Shown here: positions 1-9,452 of the stretch, piece by piece
Layout: every line of letters starts with the position of its first letter
Position numbering within the stretch: position 1 is the first letter of the stretch
Assembly (NCBI RefSeq): GCF_013391475.1
Contig: NZ_JACBAZ010000007.1
Span: 1-64,000, forward strand
Direction of reading: 5' to 3'
DNA from: Oceaniferula marina
GTDB lineage: Bacteria; Verrucomicrobiota; Verrucomicrobiia; Verrucomicrobiales; Akkermansiaceae
Length of the DNA stretch: 64,000 bases
The notes under the pieces: generated by a model
The model's input: the letters and a program-made list of their open reading frames with translations, nothing else
What the model was told of the DNA's origin: nothing
Database searches by the model: none
Translations under genes and position numbers: made by a program

Positions 1-960
1 CGTCAGGTCATTGCCGATGGCGGGCAGGGGAACCTGCTGCAGATTCACAAGGATTACCCGAACCGTTGGAACGCCTGGGACGTGGATGTATTTTACAAAG
101 ATCAGGTGGAAAACCTGGATGGACCGGCGGAGGTGGAAGTTCTCGAAGACGGACCACTTCGTTCGGTGTTGCGCGTGACCCGTAAGTTCGGCCACTCCTG
201 CATGGTGCAGCGCATCGTGCTGAATGCCGGCAGCCGTCGCCTCGACTTCCATTGCGAAGCCGACTGGCAGGAACACGACCGCCTGCTCAAGGTGGCCTTC
301 CCGGTGGGTGTCAGCAGCCTGCGGGCGAGCTACGAAATCCAGTATGGCCACGTCGAACGCTCGACCCACGACAATACCAGTTGGGACGTTGCCAAGTTCG
401 AGGTGCCGGTGCACAAGTGGGCGGACCTTTCCGAGGGCGATTACGGAGTGGCGATGATCAACGACTGCAAGTATGCGGCAGATATCAGCGGAAATGTGAT
501 GCGCCTGACTCTGCTCAAGGCCGCGAATGCGCCTGACCCGACAGCTGACCGCGGCAAGCACAGCTTCAGTTATGCCATCCTGCCTCACGCGGGAAGCTTG
601 CAGGAAGGAGGCGTGATCGAAGAAGCCTATGCCTTCAACGTGCCGATGCTGGCGGTGGATGCCGCGGCATCATCCGGGGAGCTTCCCACGGAGAAATCCT
701 TCATCAGTGTGGATCGTCCGGGAGTGATTCTCGAGGCGGTGAAACCGGCCGAGAAATCGGATGCGGCCGTGGTGCGCTTCTACGAAGCCTACAACACCCG
801 CGGACCGGTGACGTTGAGCACGGATGTGCTGGAGGGCAAGGTAGGCGAGGTTGATTTGTTGGAAAATGCTTACACGGGTGAAAGCCCGGTGGAGGTGTCT
901 GACGGGGATGTGACCTTGCAGGTTAAGCCGTTTGAGATCCGCACACTGGCGTGGAAATAA
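1..960 (+). CDS. Alpha-mannosidase, GH38 family, C-terminal part (5' cut by window edge)
   Basis: The reading frame is open from base 1 and ends at TAA 958-960, leaving 319 residues of a larger protein. The first visible stretch (NLLQIHKDYPNRWNAWDVD, residues 11-29) and the following WQEHDRLLKV and HNTSWDVAKFEVPVHKWADLS-like segments are typical of the beta-sandwich C-terminal region of GH38 alpha-mannosidases, which hydrolyse alpha-mannosides. The catalytic N-terminal barrel lies outside the window, so activity cannot be judged. The last residues (PFEIRTLAWK) match the usual end of this family. A terminator follows directly. Family assignment is from motif memory; substrate is unknown. Confidence 0.85.
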   Translation, partial: RQVIADGGQGNLLQIHKDYPNRWNAWDVDVFYKDQVENLDGPAEVEVLEDGPLRSVLRVTRKFGHSCMVQRIVLNAGSRRLDFHCEADWQEHDRLLKVAFPVGVSSLRASYEIQYGHVERSTHDNTSWDVAKFEVPVHKWADLSEGDYGVAMINDCKYAADISGNVMRLTLLKAANAPDPTADRGKHSFSYAILPHAGSLQEGGVIEEAYAFNVPMLAVDAAASSGELPTEKSFISVDRPGVILEAVKPAEKSDAAVVRFYEAYNTRGPVTLSTDVLEGKVGEVDLLENAYTGESPVEVSDGDVTLQVKPFEIRTLAWK

Positions 961-1003
961 CACCGGTCGGCCGAACGGCTGAAACCGGTAACGGGTATTT
1001 GAT

Positions 1004-1037
1004 AAGCTGCATCTGCTTCCTGAGGTGCAGCTTTTTT
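1004..1037 (+). terminator. Rho-independent terminator after the mannosidase gene
   Basis: An 8-bp perfect stem (AAGCTGCA...TGCAGCTT) is followed by six T on the plus strand, 43 bases after the GH38 stop codon. Confidence 0.85.
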
Positions 1038-1068
1038 GATGTGGGGTGGGGTGTGTTAGAATTTATGT

Positions 1069-1710
1069 GTGGTGGGAGTCGGGGGGGGAGCGATTTCTAA
1101 TCGGTCGGCTGGTAGGGTGTGTGTGCTTGGGATGTGTTTTCCCAAAGCTTGCCGACAGGTTGGGAAACCTGTCCTACTGCGGGCGTGCACAGAGGTGCAC
1201 GGCTTGGCTGGGTGATGTGTGAGGGGGGTGGTTTTTTGTGTGGTGGGAGCCGGGGAAGAGTAGGACCGATTTCTAATCGGTCGGCTGGTAGGGGATGTGC
1301 GCTTGGGATGTGTTTTTCCAAAGCTTGTCGACAGGTTGGGAAACCTGTCCTACTGCGGGTGTGCGCAGAGGTGGGCGGCTTGGCTGGGTGATGTGTGAGG
1401 GGGTGGTTTTTTGTGTGGTGGGAGCCGGGGAAGAGTAGGACCGATTTTTAATCGGTCGGCTGGTAGGGTGTGTGTGCTTGGGATGTGTTTTCCAAAGCTT
1501 GTCGACAGGTTGGGAAACCTGTCCTACTGCGGGTGTGCGCAGAGGTGGGCGGCTTGGCTGGGTGATGTGTGAGGGGGTGGTTTTTTGTGTGGTGGGAGCC
1601 GGGGAAGAGTAGGACCGATTTCTAATCGGTCGGCTGGTAGGGGAGGTGTGCTTGGGATGTGTTTTCCCAAAGCTTGCCGACAGGTTGGGAAACCTGTCCT
1701 ACTGCGGGTG
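1069..1710. repeat. Four tandem ~174-bp direct repeats, each with two palindromes (REP/BIME-like)
   Basis: Copies begin at about 1069, 1240, 1415 and 1589 (spacing 171, 175, 174); the last is cut short near 1710. Each unit contains GACCGATT-TCT-AATCGGTC (one copy reads TTT in the loop; the first copy is degraded at its left side) and, about 60 bases later, ACAGGTT-GGGA-AACCTGT, both near the word GTAGGA or TCCTAC. No protein-like frame is conserved through the units. The block lies between a terminated plus-strand gene and a terminated minus-strand gene. I infer REP-type mobile palindromes amplified in tandem; there is no CRISPR-like spacer pattern. Confidence 0.85.
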
Positions 1711-1739
1711 CAAGTTATGCAGCGTAGCGTGGGTATAAG

Positions 1740-1767
1740 AAAAACCCCCATTCGATGCGAATGGGGG
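1740..1767 (-). terminator. Terminator of the PEP-CTERM gene
   Basis: A perfect 10-bp stem CCCCCATTCG / CGAATGGGGG with a 3-base loop is followed on the minus strand by five T. It lies 57 bases after the minus-strand stop at 1825. Confidence 0.9.
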
Positions 1768-1824
1768 CTTGGAAAAATAGAGGGGTCGCTAACCCGTAAT
1801 GTAGGCGGTGTTTCGCGGGGGGGA

Positions 1825-2475
1825 TTACTTCCGTCTCCTAAGGATAAGGGCTAAACCCCCCAGCCCAAGAAGTGCACTTGAACTCGGTTCGGGGATGGTG
1901 GTGACGTCTAATTGGAGATCCGCCAGTTGTAGTCCCCTGTCTGAACCTCCTCCACTTTCGTAGAAGCGAAGTTCAATAGTGTCGCCGGCATCCGCAGCGA
2001 TGAAGTCGAGGTTTTCGTTGTTAGCTGCCATTGTGTAGTTAGGATGGTTTACGGCTGCTTTTGCTCGCAGTGTTCGTGCATCTGTGATGTTGACGATCTC
2101 AAGGTCTCCTTCAAAGCCTCCGCTGCTTCCTCCTCCTATGCGTTGACCTGCTAGGAAGGTGAAGGTTCCGTCTTGGGTATCATCGAGGAGGGCGGGTAAG
2201 GTGATGCTGATGGTGACGGTGTTGGTTGTTGCTGCAGCAAGGACTTCGAGACCTCCCATGGGTGATGGCGGAACTCCGGAGTTGATACCCCTCACCGCGA
2301 ATCCTCCATTTGCGTAGGCTTCAAAGGCTGCGGGATCGGTCTGAGACCACGTTGCTGTGGCGGTGTTGGCAGGAGCATTGCCATTGGTGAATTCTTCGTC
2401 AAGTAGAGTAACCACAGCAGCTTGGCTGGTGTAAGCCGCAGTCAAGGATGTGAGGAGTAAAATAGTGCCTTTCAT
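1825..2475 (-). CDS. PEP-CTERM sorting domain protein
   Basis: A 216-residue exported protein. Residues 1-19 form a signal peptide ending at TSQAA. The body is a beta-rich, Gly/Thr-rich extracellular domain without cysteine. The C-terminus shows the complete sorting signal: PEP (within TTIPEPSS), a hydrophobic segment (ALLGLGGLALIL) and a basic tail RRRK. PEP-CTERM proteins are processed by exosortase/archaeosortase-type enzymes and are linked to exopolysaccharide and biofilm formation. No exosortase gene is in this window, so it must be elsewhere. The gene is monocistronic, with a strong terminator and an AT-rich upstream region. The body has no family I recognise. Confidence 0.85.
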   Translation of the reverse strand: MKGTILLLTSLTAAYTSQAAVVTLLDEEFTNGNAPANTATATWSQTDPAAFEAYANGGFAVRGINSGVPPSPMGGLEVLAAATTNTVTISITLPALLDDTQDGTFTFLAGQRIGGGSSGGFEGDLEIVNITDARTLRAKAAVNHPNYTMAANNENLDFIAADAGDTIELRFYESGGGSDRGLQLADLQLDVTTIPEPSSSALLGLGGLALILRRRK

Positions 2476-2568
2476 GTGATTTTGGTGGTTAGATTATATG
2501 TGAATGATCGACACTAGAGGTAGTGGGGTAGAGTGTCAATGCAAAAAAATATGCAAGAGAGCGCAGAG

Positions 2569-2598
2569 AAGCCGTCACCGGAGGTCCGGTAGCGGCTT
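2569..2598 (-). terminator. Probable terminator after the GH20 gene
   Basis: An imperfect stem (AAGCCGcTACCGG...CCGGTgACGGCTT on the minus strand) lies 25 bases after the stop of the 2623-4617 gene. The T tract is interrupted, so strength is uncertain. Confidence 0.5.
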
Positions 2599-2622
2599 TA
2601 AAGGGTAAGGTGTTAGATTTGT

Positions 2623-4617
2623 CTATTTGCTGATTTCAACCTCGCGGATGATCAGCCAAGTTCCTTGGTTGCCAGTTGCTTTAATCCGGAGTGCGGTGCT
2701 TCCCTTGGGCAGGGTTCCGTTGAACATGCCACCTTTGAAAGCACCGAGGGATTTCCATTCGTTGTTTGAGCCCTTGGCTTCCAGTTCCCCATTTTCGAGG
2801 TGGTCCTTGCCTCCGTCGGTCTCACCGGTAAGCACTTTGACCTTGGCCGTGCTGCTGGTGGCTTTCGGGAAAGTCACGGTGAAATGATCTCCTTTTTTGG
2901 GTGGTTTGGACGACCAGAATCGAGTTTTCAGGTTGCCGTCGATGGCAAAGATTTTGTCGTTGCCGCCATGCGTTGGTAGTGAGGTTTCAGCCTTCATACC
3001 GTTTTTTGCTTTGATGACAGGAGGATTGAAGACATCAAAGGCATTGACGCCGGCTTTTTTGTAGCGGGCCATCATTGGCTTGAGTCGCTTCATGAAGTCT
3101 TCAAAGTTACGACTTTCCTGTGGGGACCAGGCAACCTCGGCGAGGGCCGCAATCCGGGGGAAGGCACGGTATTCAACTTTGTCCCAGGTCTTCATGTATT
3201 CGGTCCAGAGTTGGGCCTGGCATCCGAGCACGTGTTTGGCTTTTTCCTTGCCTTGGAACTCTTTGGGGATCGGGTTAAAGGAATAGACGCTTTCGATGGT
3301 GCGGTGTCCGCCGATGGCTTCGTATTCCGGTCCTTGGCTGAGAATGGCGGCGGGAGTGTGCTGGTAGTGGTCGAAGTAGGTGTGGGACCCCGGGGCCATG
3401 ACGACATCGTGACCTTCGTTGATCGAGGCGACAGCGTGTCCCCATCCACGCCAGAGCATCATGGTGGCATTCGGTGAAAGCCCCCCTTCGCGGATCTCAT
3501 CCCAGCCGATCAGTTTGCGGCCTTTGTTTTCGAGCATTTTTTCAACGCGCTTGATGAAATAAGATTGGAGTTCGTGTTCATCCTTGAGTCCTTCACGCTT
3601 GATCACCGACTGGGCAAACTTGGATTGTTTCCACTGCCCTTTGGGGGCTTCATCACCGCCGATGTGGATGTAGGATGAAGGAAAGAGTTCGCAGATTTCG
3701 GTCAGGACGTCATCGACCCACTGGAAGGTTTCTTCCTTGGGGGCCAGCACGTAGGGGTGAACTCCCCAGTGGCACTTGACTTCCGGGTTGTAGTTCGGGA
3801 TGTCGTCGTTTCCAAGCTCGGGGTAGGCGGCGATGGCGGCAGCCATGTGGCCCGGCATGTCGATTTCAGGTACAATCGTGATGTGTCGTTGCTTGGCGTA
3901 AGCCACGATTTCCTTGATTTGTTCCTGGGTGTAGAACCCGCCGTAGCGTTTGCCGTCGGACCCTCCACGGTTACCGTAGGGAGGCGTTGACGCCCGGTAG
4001 GCACCGACGGTCGTGAGTTTTGGGTATTTCTTAATTTCTACCCGCCACCCCTGGTCTTCGGTGAGGTGCCAGTGGAAGGTGTTCAGCTTGTGGATGGCGA
4101 GCCAGTCGATGAATTTTTTGATATCTTCGGGAGCAAACATGTGGCGGCCGACGTCGAGGTGCATGCCGCGCCAACCGAAGCGGGGTTGGTCGGAGATGTT
4201 GCAACCGGGCACGGTCTTGTCCTCGTTGATGATCTGTAACAGCGATTGGACACCATAGAAGGCTCCCGCGGCATCGTTGCCTGTGATCTTGATCTGCTTG
4301 GGTGTGACGGTAAGTTGGTAGCCTTCTTTTGGTTCCTTTTTGTCGGAAAGGTCCAAGTAGATCTCGGATGGGAGCATGATCTTCAGCTCTTCCTTGACCA
4401 GTTTGGGTTTGGCTCCGGTGGTTTTTTTCAGAGCGGACGCGAGGAGTTCAGCCTCGCCGGAGAGTTTCGCGTCGTAGCGAATGGCGGTTTCTTTGCTGAT
4501 GGCAAAACTAGCGTCAGTGACCTTACTTTGAACGGGTTTGGGAATAATCGGCAGTTCCTGGGCATAGGCGCAGGTGCTGATGGCTGTGCCGAGTATTACA
4601 GCTTGGATAGTATTCAT
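2623..4617 (-). CDS. Beta-N-acetylhexosaminidase, GH20, secreted
   Basis: A 664-residue protein with a signal peptide (cleavage near CAYAQ, residue 20). Residues ~25-140 form the GH20b alpha/beta domain. Residues ~145-510 form the catalytic barrel: GMHLDVGRHM, FHWHLTEDQGWR, VPEIDMPGH and HIGGDEAPK. The Asp-Glu pair D322-E323 is the substrate-assisted catalytic dyad, and the W motifs (MLWRGWGHA, QAQLWTEYM) are present. Residues ~560-664 are a discoidin-like C-terminal domain (RFWSS...GDHFTVTFP) probably binding glycan. It removes terminal beta-linked GlcNAc/GalNAc in the periplasm or outside. It lies downstream of a larger tandem GH20 gene on the same strand, 170 bases away, and may share transcription. 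Confidence 0.93.
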   Translation of the reverse strand: MNTIQAVILGTAISTCAYAQELPIIPKPVQSKVTDASFAISKETAIRYDAKLSGEAELLASALKKTTGAKPKLVKEELKIMLPSEIYLDLSDKKEPKEGYQLTVTPKQIKITGNDAAGAFYGVQSLLQIINEDKTVPGCNISDQPRFGWRGMHLDVGRHMFAPEDIKKFIDWLAIHKLNTFHWHLTEDQGWRVEIKKYPKLTTVGAYRASTPPYGNRGGSDGKRYGGFYTQEQIKEIVAYAKQRHITIVPEIDMPGHMAAAIAAYPELGNDDIPNYNPEVKCHWGVHPYVLAPKEETFQWVDDVLTEICELFPSSYIHIGGDEAPKGQWKQSKFAQSVIKREGLKDEHELQSYFIKRVEKMLENKGRKLIGWDEIREGGLSPNATMMLWRGWGHAVASINEGHDVVMAPGSHTYFDHYQHTPAAILSQGPEYEAIGGHRTIESVYSFNPIPKEFQGKEKAKHVLGCQAQLWTEYMKTWDKVEYRAFPRIAALAEVAWSPQESRNFEDFMKRLKPMMARYKKAGVNAFDVFNPPVIKAKNGMKAETSLPTHGGNDKIFAIDGNLKTRFWSSKPPKKGDHFTVTFPKATSSTAKVKVLTGETDGGKDHLENGELEAKGSNNEWKSLGAFKGGMFNGTLPKGSTALRIKATGNQGTWLIIREVEISK

Positions 4618-4790
4618 AATGGTATCGAGATCGTGGGTGATCTGCAGAGCATTTTCAACTGGAGCCGCAGATGTGCAAGCGAGAATACCTTGTCTCTTTC
4701 AGAAACAGGTCGTGAGGCTGAGTCCCTGATTTTTTGTTCGGTCATTCGGGGGGGACTGCCGAGCGCCTTCCTCTGAAATCGAGGGTCCAA

Positions 4791-7700
4791 TCAATGAATG
4801 ACGGGGTCCTGAACCTTTAGCCAAGTGTTATTTTCTTTGCCCGTGGCTTTGATGCGAACGGCTTTGATGGGGTAGCTGAGTTTGCCGGTGGCTTTACCTT
4901 GTTTGAACTGAGAGAGCAGGACAAAGCTTTTGCCGTCTTTGGATATTTCCATCTGGCCACTTTTTAACCTGTCGCTGCTAGGATCATCCGGGGCACCGGT
5001 GGTGATGGTGATGGATCTGGCATCCACCGGACGCTGGAATGTCCAGGTGATGTGGTCGCCGTCTTTGGGGGCTCCTCGGCTCCAGAAGAAAGTTGAGTGT
5101 TTCCAGTCGGTGGTCATTTCCGGGGTGTGGGCACCGTAGGGCGTGAGGCTTGTAGTTACCTTGGTTGCGGGGCGTCGTGCTGATTTGTCGGCAAACGGGT
5201 CCACGGCCTTGACTGTTTGTTTGGTGCGGTTGGATCCGGTGTCTGGAGCGCACTGTTTCGAGTATTGGTCCAATGGCAGGGCCGGGTTGAGCTGAACGGT
5301 GGCAGAGCTATCACCCCAGAGTTGTTTGACATGGATGCGGAGCGTGATTTTCCCTTTCACGCTGGGCAACTTCAGAAGATACAGGCTGCTGGCATTGTGA
5401 AAAACCGAAGATTCGTAATCGTGCCAATCTTGGCCGGTGACTTTACCGTCATGGAGGAGTTCCATTCCGGTGAGTAAAAACTGACCTTCTCCGGGACCTT
5501 GACCGACAAAAATCTCTTGGAGTCCGGCTTGTGGGACTTTGCCACTGAGGTCGTATTGCATGATGCCCTTGTTCTTTTGAATATCGCCTGCATTCCAAGC
5601 TCCCACATTGATGGCGAGTGATTCCGGTTCCCAGAAGTAGGCGATGTCCATTGCCTCAAAGCGTTGACGCATCGGAGTGAGTCGGGCCAAGAAATGGTCC
5701 CAGTCCTTTTGTTCCGGCGCGGACCAGAGGGTTTCTCCGATCGCCCATGCGCGTGGGAACATCATGATGAACATGTGGTCGGCGCTTTTGATGCGCTCGG
5801 ACCAGAGGCAGGCTTCACCACCGAGGATGTGATGTCGTTTATCCGCAGGGATAGCGGGCAGTCCAACGTTAAAATAGTAGCAGTGGTTGAGATAGGATGC
5901 ATTGGCGCTGTAGGCAAAGGGGTTTTTCTTCGATCGGGTATTCGGGTGATCGAAATAAATTTGAGGTGTCGGGCTGAAGACCACATCGTGGCCGGCCTTG
6001 GCGGCGGCAATACCTGGGCGCATGCCTTTCCAGGAGAGAATCGTGAGATCCGGGTCAACCTTGGAGCTGAGAGCTTCGTTCCAGGCGAAGGGTTTGCGAT
6101 GGTGCTTTTTGACAATCGCGCAGCACTTGTTGATAAAATAGGTGTAGAGCTCGTGTGTGCTGTGGAGCTTTTCACGTTTCATCAACTCCAGGCACTCGGG
6201 GTGGTTTTTCCAATTGCCGGTTCCTACCTCGTCGGCTCCGATGTGAATGTTCGGGCTGTTGGGGAACTGTTTACAAACATCGGCGATGACATCGTTGATA
6301 AATTTGTAGGTGGCTTCGGCTCCCGGGTTCATGGTTCCAGTGATTTTTCCATCGGCTTTGCGGGTGGCAATTTCTGGATAGGCCCGGCAGGCTGCAGAAC
6401 TGTGCCCGGGCATGTCGATTTCAGGCATGATGGTGATGCCTAGTTTCTCTGCGTGATCGACGACTTCACGGATATCCTGACGTGTGTAGGAGACGTCCGG
6501 ATTTGAGGTGAGTTTCGGGTAACCCGCAATCGGGAGACGCCAGCCTTGGTCATCGGTGAGATGCCAGTGGAAGACATTGAATTTACAGGCTGCCATACCA
6601 TCGAGCAGTTTGATGATGGTGTCTTTGTTCTGAAAGCGCCGTGAGACATCCAGCATCAAGGCGCGCCAGGCATATTCTGGTGCATCGTTGATGGTGAGGC
6701 AGGGGAGGGTGATGTCTTTAAGCGTGCCTTTGCCATAGACCGATGGTGGCATCAGCTGGAGTAAACTTTCGGTGCCGCGCACGATTCCTTCTGCGCTGGC
6801 AGCGGTGATGATGATCCCTTTGTCATGGATTTGCAAGGTGTAGGCTTCCGGGGATCCCTTGCTGGCTACGATCTTGAGTTGGATGGTGCCTTGTTGGTTC
6901 GTTTGAACCTTCCACCCCGTCCCCTTGGCGAGCCTCTGGATGAAGTGCTTGCCAACAAGTTCGGTTCCTTGACCGAGTGATACCGTCGTCTCACGAGTGA
7001 GTGTGAACTTGTTTTTTGCCAATTGAATGGATTTGGGCATCGGGATCAGGTTGGCTGATTCCGTGCTGATCTTTTTTGGCTTGGCTGGAAGTTGGGGAGG
7101 GATCGCTTTGTTGTAGATGACGGCGTTGTGGATGGCTCCGTGGAAGGTGGTTCCCCACTTGGCGTCCCCGACACTTTTCAGCGGGCAGACCGCTTGAAGG
7201 TTAACGCGCTTGACCAGTTTGCCATCGGCGTAAAGCTCGGTGTATCCTTTATACCCGACAAAGGTGAGTTTGACCCGCTTGCCGATAGGCACTTGATAGC
7301 CAAAATCGATGACGTTATGGGTCAGGCTCGTCATCGGCATGGCCGCGGCTGAGCGTCCGGCACGGACGATGCAAACCCCCTTGCTTATGTTGGTTGGCAG
7401 TTTGGTTTTTTTGTCGATTTTACTGTAGTAATTGTAATCGAGGAAGAGTGTCGCGAGTTTCGAGTCCATCAGGGTTTCTTGCCCTTGAAGGATGGTGGAT
7501 CCTCCAATGTGACTGTCCGTGTAGCGGGTCAGGTCAAACGATGCGGTCCATGGGTAGCTGATGTGATCCGGGGAGCTTTCGATTTCCGGCTTGATCGAAT
7601 TCCACTGCATCAACTTGGTTTCTTTATCGAGCTTCCAGACGATGCCATCGGAGTCGGCTTTGATATGGCGCTTGAGGAAGGTGGTTCCGGGGAAATGCCC

Positions 7701-9200
7701 CAGCATTGGGTTCTTTACATCGTGGCGACTTTTGCTGCCGGGAGTGAATTCAAAGGCATCGTTTCCTGGTAGGACTGCGGCAGCTCGTTGTTGGAATGCG
7801 GTAAAGTCTTTTGAGCCTTTGCGTCCCCAGAGCTTTTCAGCGAAGGTCAAAAGCGATGGCATGGTAAGGCGCGCGACCTCGTTGTTGTTAAACCCGGCAA
7901 ATTGGTATCCACGGTCGTTCCAGATGTGGAATTTTCCTCCGAGGAGGTTCGGGCTGTCTTTGGGGATGATGCCACCTGGTTTCGAGCTAAAGTAATTGGG
8001 TGACCATTTTTGATAGACGTTGGCGTTATTGATGCCGTAGTAGGGAGCGCATGGTACGATGTAGGTCCAGCCGTGGTTGGAGTTGATGAAGGTATAGCCT
8101 TCCTTGACCTTGGCGGCGGCATCGGCGGTGACCCACATGTCGATGACGACATCTTTGTCGGGTTGGGTTGTGCCGGGCATGTGTTCGTAGCCGGACCAGA
8201 TGCGGGTGACTTTACCTTTTTTCTTCAGGTAGCTATTGAAGTGGTTGATGTAGCCACGGAAGAGTTCTCCCATTTCCTCTTTTTCTTTTTTGGAAAGTCC
8301 GCCGAGGCGAAGTTCGTCGGTGCCGATGTGGATGTGTTCGGATTCAAAGACGTCACAAATTTCATCGAGCACCTTTTCCATGAATGGGATGGTGGCGGGG
8401 TTGGTCAGGTCGAGGTTCTGGCTTGCCAGCTTCGGGTGCTGGAGGTCCGGGCGGTAGTAGGTAAAGGCGGAGGCGTGCGCCGGGGCGTCGATTTCGGGCA
8501 CGATGGTAATCCCCCTGGCTTTGGCGAATGCCTGCAAGGCTTTCATTTCCTCCTGGGTGTAGTGACCGTCCTGGTTCGCTAGCCCGGGAAGTGACTTCAT
8601 CTCAAGCCGGAAGCCTGGAGCAAATCCGATCGAGTCGTTGAGGTGCAGGTGGAGTTGGTTCATTTTGACGTAGCTCATCGCCCTGATCCAGTCCTTCATT
8701 TGATCGAAGGGGACAAATTTGCGACCGACATCCCACATCAATGAGCGAACCCGGTAGTCTGGCTGGTCGGTGATGGTTCCTCTGGGTAGATCTCCCTGAG
8801 CCATAAGCTGCAAGAGGGAGCGCGAGGCATAGAACAGGCCGGCAGGAGTCGAAGCCTTGAGAACTGCATGCTCGCCCATTTCCAGTTTGTAGCCTTCTTC
8901 ATGAGGGCACTCATCGGAAATTTTCAGAATAATGCTACCACCACGAGATGGTTTCCCCTTGCTGATGACAAAATCATCGCCCGTGACGTCTTTGATGTCT
9001 TGTTTGAGTTGGCTGGCCAGCTTTGTCGCGGCGGGCCCCTCGGCAATGATGGTTTTTGCGCTCAATCGGCATGAGCCTTCGGCCCCTTGCCACTGCTGCA
9101 CGGCTGGAATGATTTTGGGTTCGGCATTTTTTGCGAGACCAGGGGAGGTGACCGTGGCCATTGCCAGAACGGCCAATGGGATTCTGAATATTCGTTTCAT
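4791..9200 (-). CDS. Giant tandem-module GH20 hexosaminidase (GH20-LamG-GH20-discoidin-like)
   Basis: A 1469-residue secreted protein (signal peptide residues 1-23, SPGLAKN). Module A (~25-500) is a GH20 unit: VRSLMWDVGRKF, LHLHLNDS, VPEIDAPAH and HIGTDELR (~290-298), which keeps the catalytic Asp-Glu but has Thr in place of the usual second Gly. Residues ~545-695 resemble a LamG/concanavalin-like domain (ELYADGKLVKR). Module B (~710-1180) is a second complete GH20: WRALMLDVSRRF, FHWHLTDDQGWRLP, PEIDMPGHS and HIGADE at ~983. Residues ~1330-1469 look like the discoidin-like domain also found in the neighbouring hexosaminidase (FFWSRGAPKDGDHITWTF). Most GH20 enzymes have one catalytic module, so two in one chain is unusual. 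Both modules look intact. Confidence 0.9.
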   Translation of the reverse strand: MKRIFRIPLAVLAMATVTSPGLAKNAEPKIIPAVQQWQGAEGSCRLSAKTIIAEGPAATKLASQLKQDIKDVTGDDFVISKGKPSRGGSIILKISDECPHEEGYKLEMGEHAVLKASTPAGLFYASRSLLQLMAQGDLPRGTITDQPDYRVRSLMWDVGRKFVPFDQMKDWIRAMSYVKMNQLHLHLNDSIGFAPGFRLEMKSLPGLANQDGHYTQEEMKALQAFAKARGITIVPEIDAPAHASAFTYYRPDLQHPKLASQNLDLTNPATIPFMEKVLDEICDVFESEHIHIGTDELRLGGLSKKEKEEMGELFRGYINHFNSYLKKKGKVTRIWSGYEHMPGTTQPDKDVVIDMWVTADAAAKVKEGYTFINSNHGWTYIVPCAPYYGINNANVYQKWSPNYFSSKPGGIIPKDSPNLLGGKFHIWNDRGYQFAGFNNNEVARLTMPSLLTFAEKLWGRKGSKDFTAFQQRAAAVLPGNDAFEFTPGSKSRHDVKNPMLGHFPGTTFLKRHIKADSDGIVWKLDKETKLMQWNSIKPEIESSPDHISYPWTASFDLTRYTDSHIGGSTILQGQETLMDSKLATLFLDYNYYSKIDKKTKLPTNISKGVCIVRAGRSAAAMPMTSLTHNVIDFGYQVPIGKRVKLTFVGYKGYTELYADGKLVKRVNLQAVCPLKSVGDAKWGTTFHGAIHNAVIYNKAIPPQLPAKPKKISTESANLIPMPKSIQLAKNKFTLTRETTVSLGQGTELVGKHFIQRLAKGTGWKVQTNQQGTIQLKIVASKGSPEAYTLQIHDKGIIITAASAEGIVRGTESLLQLMPPSVYGKGTLKDITLPCLTINDAPEYAWRALMLDVSRRFQNKDTIIKLLDGMAACKFNVFHWHLTDDQGWRLPIAGYPKLTSNPDVSYTRQDIREVVDHAEKLGITIMPEIDMPGHSSAACRAYPEIATRKADGKITGTMNPGAEATYKFINDVIADVCKQFPNSPNIHIGADEVGTGNWKNHPECLELMKREKLHSTHELYTYFINKCCAIVKKHHRKPFAWNEALSSKVDPDLTILSWKGMRPGIAAAKAGHDVVFSPTPQIYFDHPNTRSKKNPFAYSANASYLNHCYYFNVGLPAIPADKRHHILGGEACLWSERIKSADHMFIMMFPRAWAIGETLWSAPEQKDWDHFLARLTPMRQRFEAMDIAYFWEPESLAINVGAWNAGDIQKNKGIMQYDLSGKVPQAGLQEIFVGQGPGEGQFLLTGMELLHDGKVTGQDWHDYESSVFHNASSLYLLKLPSVKGKITLRIHVKQLWGDSSATVQLNPALPLDQYSKQCAPDTGSNRTKQTVKAVDPFADKSARRPATKVTTSLTPYGAHTPEMTTDWKHSTFFWSRGAPKDGDHITWTFQRPVDARSITITTGAPDDPSSDRLKSGQMEISKDGKSFVLLSQFKQGKATGKLSYPIKAVRIKATGKENNTWLKVQDPVIH

Positions 9201-9452
9201 CTTATCTTTGGCTGGTGTTCAGATGTCTGCAATGGCTCTGGATGAGCACGGGCTATCGTGGCCCTGTTGCAAAACATGGACATCTCTGGGAACTGCCAGT
9301 GAATGAAGCGTGGGTATGTTGAGCTGTCCACACTGATGTCGTGCCGAGTAGCCGTAAACATTCAGATATGGATGATACCCATGTCGTAAAGGGCATGGGT
9401 CGCTGGGAGGCTTTGGCTCCCAACTGGTTTTTGGGAGAGAAAGGATGTGGGG

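Noticed and set aside
1069-1710. Possible CRISPR array
   Set aside because: Units are ~174 bases and conserved throughout; there are no short repeats separated by unique spacers.
1097-1854. Several open frames through the tandem repeats
   Set aside because: They repeat the same low-complexity peptide because the DNA repeats; no start signal, no codon bias and no homology-like motif.
5664-8582. Long plus-strand frames inside the tandem GH20 gene
   Set aside because: They are shadows of the minus-strand coding sequence, Gly/Val-rich, without start context.
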